From: Thauera sp. UBA6194
GTDB lineage: Bacteria > Pseudomonadota > Gammaproteobacteria > Burkholderiales > Rhodocyclaceae
Direction: 5' to 3'
NCBI GenBank assembly: GCA_002422685.1
Contig: DITC01000037.1
Span: forward strand, 1-64,000
Length of the DNA stretch: 64,000 nt
Shown: positions 1 through 7,714 of the stretch, one piece after another
Numbering within the stretch: the stretch's first letter is position 1
Layout of the letters: each line of letters begins with the position of its first letter
Notes under the pieces: model-generated
Databases searched by the model: none
The model's input: only the letters and a program-made list of their open reading frames with translations
What the model was told of the DNA's origin: nothing
Translations under genes and position numbers: made by a program

Positions 1-97
1 CCTGGCGGGTGAGCGCGTACAGGCCATCGAAGGATTTGCGCATGTCGACCGGCTGGCCATAAACATGGACCCGGACCGCGCCTTCGGGGAAGAACAT
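1..97 (-). CDS. tnpB: IS66-family TnpB, N-terminal fragment cut by window edge
   Basis: Minus-strand reading from the ATG at 95-97 gives MFFPEGAVRVHVYGQPVDMR and then KSFDGLYALT, the characteristic N-terminus of the IS66 accessory protein TnpB. It overlaps the upstream tnpA stop as TGATG, the translational coupling normal for IS66 orfA-orfB. Only about 32 codons lie in the window, so it cannot be judged whether the gene is intact further left. The IS66 transposase gene (tnpC) would lie beyond position 1. Confidence 0.85.
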   Translation of the reverse strand, partial: MFFPEGAVRVHVYGQPVDMRKSFDGLYALTRQ

Positions 98-429
98 CAG
101 CCGCGCGACAGGTGAAGGATCACGCCCTCGCCCAGATCGAGTCGGAGCTCGAGGCGACCCGTGCCGCCGAGTTTGAGCGTGCCGGCGTCGACGAAGCCGA
201 TCCGCTCCATCGCCGGCGCGGCGGACTGCGTACTGGGCTCGCCCAGCAGGCTACGCCAGCGCCGGAAGCTCGACTCGCTGAGCCCCTCGCGGGTGCAGAA
301 CGGCTCGATCCCCAGGCCACTCTCGGCAAACCGCGCGATGACTGCTTGCCATTCCTGACGGCTACGCCGCCGCCACTTGTTGTTGGTCGCTGTCGCCCTA
401 GTCACTGCCGGCTCCTCCCTCATGAACAT
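97..429 (-). CDS. tnpA: IS66-family TnpA (OrfA) accessory protein
   Basis: A 110-aa protein with an N-terminal helix-turn-helix region (RRRSRQEWQAVIARF, then GIEPFCTREGLSESSFRRW, about residues 20-60) typical of IS66 OrfA, a DNA-binding accessory factor for IS66 transposition. The C-terminus (LELRLDLGEGVILHLSRG) is the usual end just before TnpB. The start ATG at 427-429 has a second ATG two codons downstream, so either could be used. It is the first gene of the IS66 operon and lies close to the presumed IS end at 489. Length and coupling to tnpB suggest it is intact. Confidence 0.85.
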   Translation of the reverse strand: MFMREEPAVTRATATNNKWRRRSRQEWQAVIARFAESGLGIEPFCTREGLSESSFRRWRSLLGEPSTQSAAPAMERIGFVDAGTLKLGGTGRLELRLDLGEGVILHLSRG

Positions 430-469
430 GGGAGGGATTGTTCCGCGTGGGCGCGAGCGGAAAAAGAAC

Positions 470-489
470 GCCGCTCAGTGACCGGTTAC
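470..489 (-). repeat. Probable terminal inverted repeat of the IS66 element
   Basis: Read on the minus strand from 489, the sequence begins GTAACCGGTCACTGAGCGGC. IS66-family ends typically start with GTAA, and this lies about 60 bp upstream of tnpA, the expected distance. The opposite end is outside the window, so neither the inverted-repeat match nor the target duplication can be verified. Confidence 0.45.
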
Positions 490-604
490 GGCCCGGATGC
501 CCCTTTTTCTACTCAGGAGCATCCGTCTTTCTCATCCCGGCCCAGCCGGGTAGCGGTCTCCGCCCAATCCAGACGGTTTGCTCCGTGTTCCAGGAGCATC
601 GATC

Positions 605-1072
605 ATGGGTATGGACGTTTACGGCAGGTCTCCGATCTCTGAACGGGGCCGGTATTTCCGCAACAACGTATGGTGGTGGCATCCTCTGTGGGACTATTGC
701 GAGAGCATCGCTCCCGACATCATCCCCCTGAACAACCTCGGCCATTCCAACGACGGCTGGGGACTCAGCAACCACGCCGCACGCAAGCTGGCCGACCGCC
801 TGGCCGCCGCATTGGCCGCAGGCGAGACAGCGCAGTACGCACAATGCTACGCGGCCTACCTCGAAGCGCTCCCCGACGAGCCCTGCACGATCTGCTGCGC
901 GACGGGCAAACGGGCTGAACCGCCCCACACCGGTCCCGGCCCAATGCCCTGCAACGGCTGCGACGGCACCGGCCGCAGACCGAACTTCGAGACGCACTAC
1001 CCGTTCTCGATCGAGAACGTGCGTGAGTTCGAAGCGTTCCTGCGGGACTGCGGCGGCTTCAAGATTTTCTGA
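605..1072 (+). CDS. Hypothetical protein with CxxC-rich (DnaJ-zinc-like) motif
   Basis: A 155-aa protein, MGMDVYGRSP..., starting at the ATG at 605, which has AGGAG 8 nt upstream (592-596); an upstream in-frame ATG at 578 lacks such a site. The N-terminal half contains an aromatic stretch (NNVWWWHPLWDYC). The second half carries CTICCATGK and CNGCDGTGR, a pair of cysteine clusters resembling the CxxCxGxG repeats of DnaJ zinc fingers, so metal binding is plausible. I recognise it only as a hypothetical protein of the kind seen in integrative elements and mobile regions. It sits between the IS66 end and the decayed relaxase remnant. No enzymatic function can be assigned. Confidence 0.7.
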   Translation: MGMDVYGRSPISERGRYFRNNVWWWHPLWDYCESIAPDIIPLNNLGHSNDGWGLSNHAARKLADRLAAALAAGETAQYAQCYAAYLEALPDEPCTICCATGKRAEPPHTGPGPMPCNGCDGTGRRPNFETHYPFSIENVREFEAFLRDCGGFKIF

Positions 1073-1250
1073 CACTTTTCCAGCAAACCCACGCGCGTGG
1101 CGCCTGAGCAGGCCACGCGCGTGCGGCCTCCCAAACTGCAACGAATCCATCTTGTTCGCTGCCGCCTCTACAACTCTCGTCGATGCGCCGTCCGAGGGCC
1201 ATCCTAAAGGGAAATCGCCGGTGCCGCATTGAATCTCGCAGGCAGCCGGT

Positions 1251-1478
1251 GTGCCCCTATACGAAAAGGCTCCGGCAAGGGACAAGGGAATGGGCCACAA
1301 GGGGAAAGGCCCTACCCCAAAAGGGGAAAAGGCGCTCCGCTCTGCCGCAGGACCAGGAGAGACCAATACTCACGCTGCTCCAACGAAAACGGGCTCCACC
1401 AGCCACCAGCGCACCGTCTACTCCCGCCATCGAAATGCCGAAAGGGATGACTCGGCCGGAGCCGGCCCAAGGTCCAGA
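1251..1478 (+). pseudogene. Decayed duplicate of the relaxase (mobH) 5' end and leader
   Basis: This stretch matches the leader and first about 35 codons of the intact relaxase gene (5444-5640) with substitutions. Matching blocks are CCTATACxxAAAGGCT, GAAAAGGCGCTCCG and ACTCACGCTG; the predicted peptide reads xLTLLQRKRAPPA...KGMTRPEPA against MLTLFQRKRTTPA...KGLLRPEPA. The start codon is lost (ATA at 1366-1368 where the intact gene has ATG), and the similarity stops near 1478. It is therefore a non-functional 5' fragment. Together with the intact copy it brackets the 1562-5301 operon as diverged direct repeats. The remainder of 1073-1561 shows no gene or other feature that I can support. Confidence 0.75.
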
Positions 1479-1561
1479 GCAATTTGCGATTCCAGCATGT
1501 GCGTGCTTATTCATGAGTATTACCTGTACCGTACGTGTGCTCCGGCAAAGGACTGCTTGTG

Positions 1562-2221
1562 CTATTTGATGGTATCTCCACAAGCCATGGTGGCGGAGAC
1601 TAATGATTTCACCTTGCGCCGCGCATGCCTCTTCAAACTCGCACACGCCACCAAATTTTCTACCCCAATCAATTGAACGATCCAGTCGACTTGATGATCC
1701 CGAACTTGCATTCTTGCATGTCGCAGCGCTCGAAGCGTCGCATTGGATAGGGCCTCATGTCCCAGCGATACCCGCACGGGCTCATAGGCAAGGATATCGA
1801 CGGTTGTGACCAGCTTCAACATCCCAAAACGTTCTCCAACGATCCGGGCTGCCTTCTTCTCATCGATAGCGGCAGAAAATCCATTGTTGTGCGCGAACGC
1901 GATAGTGGCTGCCTCACCGTCGCCGAGAGAGTTCGAGGTGTGGCCAGAGATCATATCGAAAAAACTCTCTAGTGATGGGCCGGCAAGCTCCTCCACTTTC
2001 AATATCTGATTGCCGATTAACTCTGCCAGCAGTTTGGGTTCTTGGCGGCCATTGACTGCACCCTGCCCGATCTCGCGAACGACATTGTCCGTCACAATGA
2101 GCCGAACATCCAACGCTTGCAGAATAGCGCCCGCACTTCCCGTCGCCAGCAGATTTATGATGACGCTGGCGTCGAGAACAAGAGCTTTGTCGTGATTAGT
2201 GAGGCAACTTGAAAAGGTCAT
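1562..2221 (-). CDS. PIN-domain nuclease-like protein, last gene of the QueC-like operon
   Basis: A 219-aa protein with PIN-fold signatures: LVLDASVIINLL (D17), VVREIG (E50), SLGDGEAATIAFA (D101/E103) and AAIDEKKA (D120). These spaced acidic residues normally coordinate Mg2+ in PIN ribonucleases, which include many toxins. The C-terminal about 60 residues are basic (SLKRHARRKVKS) and could bind nucleic acid. The ATG at 2219-2221 lies inside the 3' end of the ImmA/IrrE-like gene (26-nt overlap), so translation is probably coupled. PIN-like toxins paired with XRE-ImmA proteins are a known arrangement, so the two may form a toxin/control pair. That pairing is inferred; the fold call is fairly firm. 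Confidence 0.75.
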   Translation of the reverse strand: MTFSSCLTNHDKALVLDASVIINLLATGSAGAILQALDVRLIVTDNVVREIGQGAVNGRQEPKLLAELIGNQILKVEELAGPSLESFFDMISGHTSNSLGDGEAATIAFAHNNGFSAAIDEKKAARIVGERFGMLKLVTTVDILAYEPVRVSLGHEALSNATLRALRHARMQVRDHQVDWIVQLIGVENLVACASLKRHARRKVKSLVSATMACGDTIK

Positions 2222-3365
2222 CTACTTCGTCCTCTTCTGCCTCATCGAGCAGTTGGCGAACCTTCTCCCGATCAAGCTTCAGCATCTCCGACATCTGCCC
2301 CTCGCTGATCAGATCTTTTTTCCACGCTTCGATTGCCAGCAGGAAAAGTCTCGATGATTGCGCTCCATCAATGGGAGTTAGATCGTATGCTGCTGAGCCA
2401 AGAACCTGGTGGACTTGTTCGTCAGTGATACCTCCATTGTCCATGAACCAATCCCAGGTTCCTTTCTTCGTCAGGCCAAGTTCCTCAAGCCGTAGCACCA
2501 TCGCTTGGCGAGATACCCCAAAAAAGTTGGCAAGCAGGATAATATGCCTGCGCGTCAGATGGGTTGACCCAATGGTCAGTTCCTTGAACTTCTCCATGAC
2601 AGCACGGGCCGGCGTAAGAAATGCACTTGCGAATGCATTCGCGTAGCGTTCTTCGCGAGAGTTTTCATATTTCTCGTCCTGATAGATCTCCGGCCGGCGA
2701 CGCGTTGCAATGAAGTGACCAAGCTCATGGGCGCCAGTCAGGGTTCGGCGATCTTTTCGATGGCTGGCGTTGATCAGAATGCAGGCCCCAACCGCGTCAT
2801 CAAAGGCAAATAGACCGGAGACTTTGGGGTCGAGTTTCCGGGCGTAAATCCGCATCCCGAGTTGCAGCTCCATAAGCGAAAACAGGTTTTGGACCGGCCC
2901 TTCCCCAAGCCCCAGCCAATTGCGCAAACTTTGCGCATCATGCTCCGCTTGTTTGCGGACGTCACCTGGCAGGATAGTTTTTTCTGCAGGGTAGTTGTAC
3001 GGCTTTTGGATACCGAGGATGTTCTCAAGCTCCACTTCAGCCCTGACGAGATCATGCAACATCCGCGCAGCCTGCCCGATACCGGCGTCGCTGGTTTCCG
3101 GAAGCGATCGAAAGCGTGGAACCAGATCCACATGCACAGCCTCCCGACGCAGCAGGGAATTGGCGGATATACCGTAAAAGCTGCTAAGCGTTTGGATTTC
3201 CTCGAGCCTCGCAGTACGTTGGCCTTTTTCAATGGAGACGAGCGTAGTACGGGCGATGCCTGCTGCCCTGGCAGCAGCGTCCTGGGTGATGTTCGCGGTC
3301 TCCCGCGCGACCTTTAATCTTTCGCCTAGCTCTAACGGGCTCAGATCATAAGTTGGTTTGGTCAT
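2196..3365 (-). CDS. XRE helix-turn-helix / ImmA-IrrE family metalloprotease
   Basis: A 389-aa protein. The N-terminal XRE-type HTH (about residues 12-65: LGERLKVARETANITQDAAA, then GIARTTLVSIEKGQRTARLE) is followed by an ImmA/IrrE (COG2856) zinc-peptidase domain with GAHELGHFIATRR (H213, E214, H217) and the downstream acidic ligand region REERYANAFASAFLTP (about E238/E239). Family members act as site-specific proteases or as antitoxin-like regulators that cleave or sense a repressor or toxin. The gene starts within the stop of the QueC-like gene (ATGA overlap, 3362-3365), and the PIN gene starts inside its 3' end. It probably regulates or triggers the module. Its substrate cannot be read from the sequence. 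Confidence 0.85.
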   Translation of the reverse strand: MTKPTYDLSPLELGERLKVARETANITQDAAARAAGIARTTLVSIEKGQRTARLEEIQTLSSFYGISANSLLRREAVHVDLVPRFRSLPETSDAGIGQAARMLHDLVRAEVELENILGIQKPYNYPAEKTILPGDVRKQAEHDAQSLRNWLGLGEGPVQNLFSLMELQLGMRIYARKLDPKVSGLFAFDDAVGACILINASHRKDRRTLTGAHELGHFIATRRRPEIYQDEKYENSREERYANAFASAFLTPARAVMEKFKELTIGSTHLTRRHIILLANFFGVSRQAMVLRLEELGLTKKGTWDWFMDNGGITDEQVHQVLGSAAYDLTPIDGAQSSRLFLLAIEAWKKDLISEGQMSEMLKLDREKVRQLLDEAEEDEVDDLFKLPH

Positions 3366-4732
3366 GATGCTTCATCTATCCATTGCCTCACAAACGACTC
3401 TGGTCCGAGATCGTAAGTGAATGCTGACCATTCCATGGCGTGTTGTTGCAAAAGCCGATCAAGGTTCTGCTCCACAACTAGTGGCGACACCGCCAGGGAA
3501 CGAGCTAGTTCATTAGTTCTTCGGCGCTTGATCAGTTCATACTGCACAGACTCCAGAATTGCCGCGAGGTGCTCAAAGTGAAGCACTCCCGCGATGGAAT
3601 ACTCACGCAAAGCCGGTGTAAAACTGCCGAAATCTTTGGCCACGCCCTCTTCCCAGATAGCGGCCTTCAGTGACTCCCATACATAATTTTCTGGCGGCTC
3701 ATTCAAGCCGGCGGCATGAACACTCAGACGGCGGAGTATACAGGCCGCACAAACTCCGCATTGCCGCCTTTCACTCGAGACGGCCACCTGTCGAGACTGT
3801 TGCCAGCATGATCTGGTCGTTGCCCAACGTGCATCACCGCCGCAACTATCAACAAATTCGCGCAGGGTCTCACCCTTCGTCATCCACAAGCGCGGAAATT
3901 GGTACTGAATCTGATATCCGAGCAAGGCTTTGAAGAAACGTTGCATCAATGTAGTAAAGACCGGATGACTCCGATAGTCCTCATAGCCCTGTCCAACAGG
4001 AAGTAGCACCGGTGCCAACGCTCCTTGTCCGCTTTCAGGGACAATGACCGATGGAGCATCGATCAAGTATGCTGCCACTGCAGATACGACGCTAAATTTG
4101 AACCCCCGGCTGCGTGCACTGTTTTCGGCATTCCTACCATTGTCAAGCTTGACGACATACGGAAGAGCAACAAAAGGAAGCCGAAGGCGCTCCTTTTTTG
4201 AGATATCGCGCTGCTTTCTGCCCACTCTCACCCGCACCAATCGACTACCAAGACGTTTCCTCTCGAGTCCTGCAACCGCATACGAATCCATTCCATCGCT
4301 ATAGGCGATGACGGCCTCCGCATTGGAGGGGAACCTCATGCGATCCTGAAGTGGTGGCGCTGCTGATTCCTTGCGAGAACGGAATTCAAAGTGCCAGTCG
4401 TCTCCGGTAAGTAGGTTCAATACCTCCACCAGAGCCCGAGTTACCGCCTTGTCTGACCATTTTTCTGGATCATGAACGGGAATATGCACAGAGAACTTCC
4501 GTCCCCAATTCATTGCACTACGGGCAAGACTACGATCGCAGAACTCCACGGCTGCAGCTACAACAAGTAAGTCATACACCGTTGGTTGCCACTTGAGCGA
4601 CGAAAAGGATTCAAGGGCCTCAAGGTCAAAATCAATGTTTCGCTCAAGCCTGCAGGGGACCGTTCCTTTGCGTCGACGTGCACCAGCCTCGACTACATCG
4701 ACCACTAGCTCCTTGAGAGGTAATACGCTCAT
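3362..4732 (-). CDS. QueC/QatC-like PP-loop protein (7-cyano-7-deazaguanine synthase fold)
   Basis: A 456-aa protein. The PP-loop ATP-binding motif is AYSDGMDSYAVAG (SDGMDS, residues 145-150), a variant of SGGxDS with Asp for the second Gly. A QueC-type zinc site follows: C309 in TTRSCW and C325/C328/C331 in QCGVCAACILRR. SRSRGFKFSVVSAVAAYL and IVPESGQGAL (231-239) sit where QueC-like proteins form the rest of the active site. It is about twice the length of housekeeping QueC, with a 140-residue N-terminal extension and a helical C-terminal region, as in the defence-associated QatC and Cap9 relatives. It lies fourth-gene-coupled in the operon (ATGA overlaps at both ends), with no queD/E/F nearby, so queuosine synthesis is unlikely. 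A defence role is inferred from architecture. Confidence 0.8.
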   Translation of the reverse strand: MSVLPLKELVVDVVEAGARRRKGTVPCRLERNIDFDLEALESFSSLKWQPTVYDLLVVAAAVEFCDRSLARSAMNWGRKFSVHIPVHDPEKWSDKAVTRALVEVLNLLTGDDWHFEFRSRKESAAPPLQDRMRFPSNAEAVIAYSDGMDSYAVAGLERKRLGSRLVRVRVGRKQRDISKKERLRLPFVALPYVVKLDNGRNAENSARSRGFKFSVVSAVAAYLIDAPSVIVPESGQGALAPVLLPVGQGYEDYRSHPVFTTLMQRFFKALLGYQIQYQFPRLWMTKGETLREFVDSCGGDARWATTRSCWQQSRQVAVSSERRQCGVCAACILRRLSVHAAGLNEPPENYVWESLKAAIWEEGVAKDFGSFTPALREYSIAGVLHFEHLAAILESVQYELIKRRRTNELARSLAVSPLVVEQNLDRLLQQHAMEWSAFTYDLGPESFVRQWIDEAS

Positions 4733-5301
4733 CGCAAAGGCACTCCCTCATCAAGATGGGTCTTCTTCTTGGGGCGACGGGCTCCGGTAGATTCAGGAGC
4801 CACAAGCATCGAACCCAGCTTGCCTTCTGAAAGGCCGGAGATGGCGCTATAGAGTCTCTTACTTACGTGATCTGCCCGCCGCTGGTTTGATTCCCGAAGG
4901 TAGTGTTCTTCAACCGACCGTATGTTTGCGAAACCTCGCATCTTGGCCGCGAGACCAATCGCATCATGCAAAGCATCCAAACCAAATCTACCGTCGCTGA
5001 TGAGTTCAATGCTCCACGCGACTGCGTTCATTCCAAATACAGAGCCAGCAGCCAACGCCTTCGCATCCTCCAGCTCCTGCAGGGCGATTTCAGGCAACCT
5101 CAAGGAGTTGTCACGACCAGTGAAGATGGACTTCAAAGCATCGATCAGCGACCACTTGACCTCGTTCTTGAAGTCGCTAGCAAGCGCGCCCGCTGCAGCC
5201 TCTGCCACCTCCTCGACGTCGTAAGTGCGCTGATCCCCGCGCTTGGCCAGCTCTTTCCAAGGCTTTCGCATCGGCAGACTTCTATGCGGTCCATCACTCA
5301 T
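4729..5301 (-). CDS. Unknown 190-aa helical protein, first gene of the QueC-like operon
   Basis: I do not recognise this family. The protein begins MSDGPHRSLPMRKPWKELAK and looks largely alpha-helical and soluble, with no signal peptide or membrane segment. The C-terminus is basic (GARRPKKKTHLDEG). The start ATG at 5299-5301 is preceded by a strong AAGGAGG (5309-5315), and the gene ends in an ATGA overlap with the QueC-like gene, so the two products are probably made together. Position next to a QatC-like protein suggests a partner or substrate protein, analogous to QatB, but no similarity could be confirmed by eye. The downstream Met at residue 11 is an alternative start. Confidence 0.65.
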   Translation of the reverse strand: MSDGPHRSLPMRKPWKELAKRGDQRTYDVEEVAEAAAGALASDFKNEVKWSLIDALKSIFTGRDNSLRLPEIALQELEDAKALAAGSVFGMNAVAWSIELISDGRFGLDALHDAIGLAAKMRGFANIRSVEEHYLRESNQRRADHVSKRLYSAISGLSEGKLGSMLVAPESTGARRPKKKTHLDEGVPLR

Positions 5302-5320
5302 GATCCGGCCTCCTTGTCAG

Positions 5321-5350
5321 ATCATAGTAAAAAAAATCAGACAATGTCAA
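5321..5350 (-). promoter_or_regulatory. Near-consensus sigma-70 promoter of the QueC-like operon
   Basis: On the minus strand, TTGACA (5345-5350) and TATGAT (5321-5326) are separated by 18 bp containing a T8 run. The expected start of transcription is near 5314-5316, only about 14 nt before the ATG at 5301, so the ribosome-binding site AAGGAGG (5309-5315) would sit at the very 5' end of the mRNA. The stretch 5351-5530 otherwise holds only the relaxase leader sequence. Confidence 0.65.
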
Positions 5351-5530
5351 ATCCCGAATGCCGAGAGTCGTTACAGTAATCAGCGACGCCCTTTCAATCT
5401 GAGCAGGGGCCACCTCACATTGACGGTGGAGTCTGCATCCCAGGTTGCCCTATACCCAAAGGCTTCCATAAGGCCCCCAATCCCGGAGAGGAAAAGGCGC
5501 TCCGACCTGCCGCAGCATTAGGAGAAACCG

Positions 5531-7351
5531 ATGCTCACGCTGTTCCAGCGCAAACGCACCACACCAGCGCCACCAGCACTTCCTGCCGAGGACGAAAACG
5601 GCAAAGGGCTGCTGCGGCCGGAACCGGCCGCCACCCTGCTGGCGACACCACGGCGGCAGCGCCTGCTGGAACACATCTGGCAGCGCACCTCGTTGTCGCG
5701 CCGGCAGTTCGCGGCACTCTACCTTGCCCCGCTGGAACGCTACGCCGAGTTGGTCCAGCACTTCCCCGCCTCCGAGAGCCACCACCACGCCTATCCGGGA
5801 GGCATGCTGGACCATGGCCTGGAGATCGTCGCCTACGCCTTGAAGCTGCGCCAGTCGTATCTGCTGCCCACCGGTACCACGCCCGAGGATCAGGCCGCGC
5901 AGTCCGAAGCCTGGACCGCAGCCACGGCCTACGCCGCGATGCTGCACGACCTCGGCAAGATCGCCGTCGACCTGCACGTCGAACTGGCCGACGGCCGCAT
6001 CTGGCACCCTTGGCACGGCCCCTTGCGGCAGCACTACCGTTTCCGCTATCGCCCGGACCGTGAATATCGCCTGCACAGCGCGGCCTCCGGGCTGCTCTAC
6101 CATCGGCTGCTGGGCCGCGAGACGCTCGACTGGCTCAGCGGGTACACCGAAGCCTGGTCGGCCCTCCTTTACGTGCTCGCCGGCCAGTACGAGCACGCCG
6201 GCGTGCTCGGCGAACTGGTCGTTCAGGCCGACCGGGCATCGGTCGCCCAGGCACTCGGCGGCGACCCGGCCAAGGCGATGGCCGCACCGAAGCACGCCCT
6301 GCAACGCAAGCTGCTCAATGGCTTGCGCTACCTGCTCAGGGAAGAACTGAAACTCAACCAGCCCCAGGCTTCAGACGCCTGGCTGACCCAGGATGCCCTG
6401 TGGCTGGTGAGCAAGACCGTCTCGGACAAGCTGCGTGCCCACCTGCTGGCCCAGGGCATCGACGGCATTCCGGCCAGCAACACCGCCGTGTTCAACGTGC
6501 TGCAGGACCACGGCATGCTCCAGCCCACGCCCGATGGCATGGCGATCTGGCGGGCTACCGTCACCAGCGAGACGGGCTGGTCCCATACCTTCACGCTGCT
6601 GCGGCTGGCCCCGGCGCTGATCTGGGAGAGTGGCGAACGGCCGGCGCCGTTTGCCGGCACGGTGACGGTGGAATCCGACTGCGACGCGCCAGCCGCATCG
6701 GTGCCGCAACCGACCGACGACGGCGCGCCGCAACCAGCCTTCGTACCTGCATCGCCGCAGATGGCGCAGGCCGACGACGGCGTCGATACCCTGCTGGAAC
6801 TGTTCGACATGCCCAACGCAGCGCCGACCGCACCTGGCGTGGAGGTCGAGCTGACGGTGCCGGGAAGCGTCGACGCACCTCTGGTGCTGTCTCCAGAAGA
6901 CGCGCCTCCCCCTCCGTCCGCCCCCACACGATTTCATGCCACGAACGACGAAGGCACACCGGAAACGCCTTCCGGCGAGCATTTCGTCTCCTGGCTACGG
7001 CAGAGCATCACGAGCCGCAGGCTCATCATCAACGACGCCAAGGCACTGGTGCACAGCGTGGCCGATACGGCCTACCTAGTCAGTCCAGGAGTGTTCCAGC
7101 GCTACGCGCAGGAGCACCCGCAGACCGCCCGCCTCGCCAAGCAGGAGAATCTGGCCGATTGGCAGTGGATACAGAAACGCTTCGAGAAGCTGCAACTGCA
7201 CCGTAAGCAGGGTGACGGCCGGAACATCTGGACCTGCGAGGTGACGGGGCCGCGCAAGTCGCGCAGGCTTCATGGCTACCTGCTGCGTGAGCCCAGTTCC
7301 CTGTTCGACGAGGTGCCCCCAAACAATCCCTATCTCAGCGTACTGGGATGA
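5531..7351 (+). CDS. MobH-family conjugative relaxase (TraI_2 / HD-type) of an ICE
   Basis: A 606-aa protein that should nick the ICE at oriT to start conjugative transfer. The N-terminal relaxase/HD-hydrolase domain has the MobH histidine motif HHHAYPGGMLDHGLE (H84-H86, H95) and AAMLHDLGKIAVD (H139, D140), followed by WHPWHGPL. A low-complexity Pro/Ala/Asp-rich linker (about residues 375-480) leads to a C-terminal domain (SWLRQSITSRRLIINDAKAL onward) characteristic of this family. The ATG at 5531 has TAGGAGA 7 nt upstream. A decayed duplicate of its 5' end lies at 1251-1478. Type IV secretion genes are not in the window, so the rest of the element must lie to the left. The gene appears full length. 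Confidence 0.88.
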   Translation: MLTLFQRKRTTPAPPALPAEDENGKGLLRPEPAATLLATPRRQRLLEHIWQRTSLSRRQFAALYLAPLERYAELVQHFPASESHHHAYPGGMLDHGLEIVAYALKLRQSYLLPTGTTPEDQAAQSEAWTAATAYAAMLHDLGKIAVDLHVELADGRIWHPWHGPLRQHYRFRYRPDREYRLHSAASGLLYHRLLGRETLDWLSGYTEAWSALLYVLAGQYEHAGVLGELVVQADRASVAQALGGDPAKAMAAPKHALQRKLLNGLRYLLREELKLNQPQASDAWLTQDALWLVSKTVSDKLRAHLLAQGIDGIPASNTAVFNVLQDHGMLQPTPDGMAIWRATVTSETGWSHTFTLLRLAPALIWESGERPAPFAGTVTVESDCDAPAASVPQPTDDGAPQPAFVPASPQMAQADDGVDTLLELFDMPNAAPTAPGVEVELTVPGSVDAPLVLSPEDAPPPPSAPTRFHATNDEGTPETPSGEHFVSWLRQSITSRRLIINDAKALVHSVADTAYLVSPGVFQRYAQEHPQTARLAKQENLADWQWIQKRFEKLQLHRKQGDGRNIWTCEVTGPRKSRRLHGYLLREPSSLFDEVPPNNPYLSVLG

Positions 7352-7377
7352 ACCGTGAGCGCCGAACCCACACCCGT

Positions 7378-7686
7378 TCAACCCTGTTCCCGAGTGGCCT
7401 GGCGAAGCGACTTCAGGCCTTTCTCCGTTTCCGCGATCAGGCGTGCGGCCTCGCAGTTCAATGCTTCGGCGATCCGCAGGATGATCACGAGCGTCGGCAT
7501 GTGCTCGCCACGCTCGATCTTGCCGATATGGGAACGCTCGATACCCGCCAGGTGGGCCAACGTCTCCTGGGCAATCTCCCGCTCGATCCGAAACGCACGG
7601 ACAGCCATCCCGAACGCACGCGCTGGCTCCGCTTCGTAAGTGGTTGCTCCCTTGGGTCGGCCAGGCCGAATCGCTCGCTTCTGCAT
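7378..7686 (-). CDS. XRE-family helix-turn-helix regulator
   Basis: A 102-aa protein with a single XRE/Cro-C1 HTH domain (about residues 24-85: GMAVRAFRIEREIAQETLAH, then GIERSHIGKIERGEHMPTLV) after a basic N-terminus (MQKRAIRPGRPKG). It is likely a DNA-binding regulator of ICE genes. It converges on the relaxase gene, with its stop 26 bp after the relaxase stop. Its promoter region contains two dyads (7715-7729, 7738-7750) that could be its own operator. It was originally divergent from the LysR-like gene at 12674, but the Tn7-like transposon now separates them. Confidence 0.85.
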   Translation of the reverse strand: MQKRAIRPGRPKGATTYEAEPARAFGMAVRAFRIEREIAQETLAHLAGIERSHIGKIERGEHMPTLVIILRIAEALNCEAARLIAETEKGLKSLRQATREQG

Positions 7687-7714
7687 CCGCGGAAGCGTCG
7701 GACACTAAGCTACG

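Noticed and set aside
1251..1478. A second functional relaxase start or a small gene
   Set aside because: The start codon is ATA, similarity ends after about 35 codons, and the longer frames through it continue into unrelated sequence.
3362..4732. Housekeeping queC for queuosine synthesis
   Set aside because: Twice the usual QueC length, variant PP-loop, no queD/E/F beside it, and coupled to protease and nuclease genes on a mobile element.
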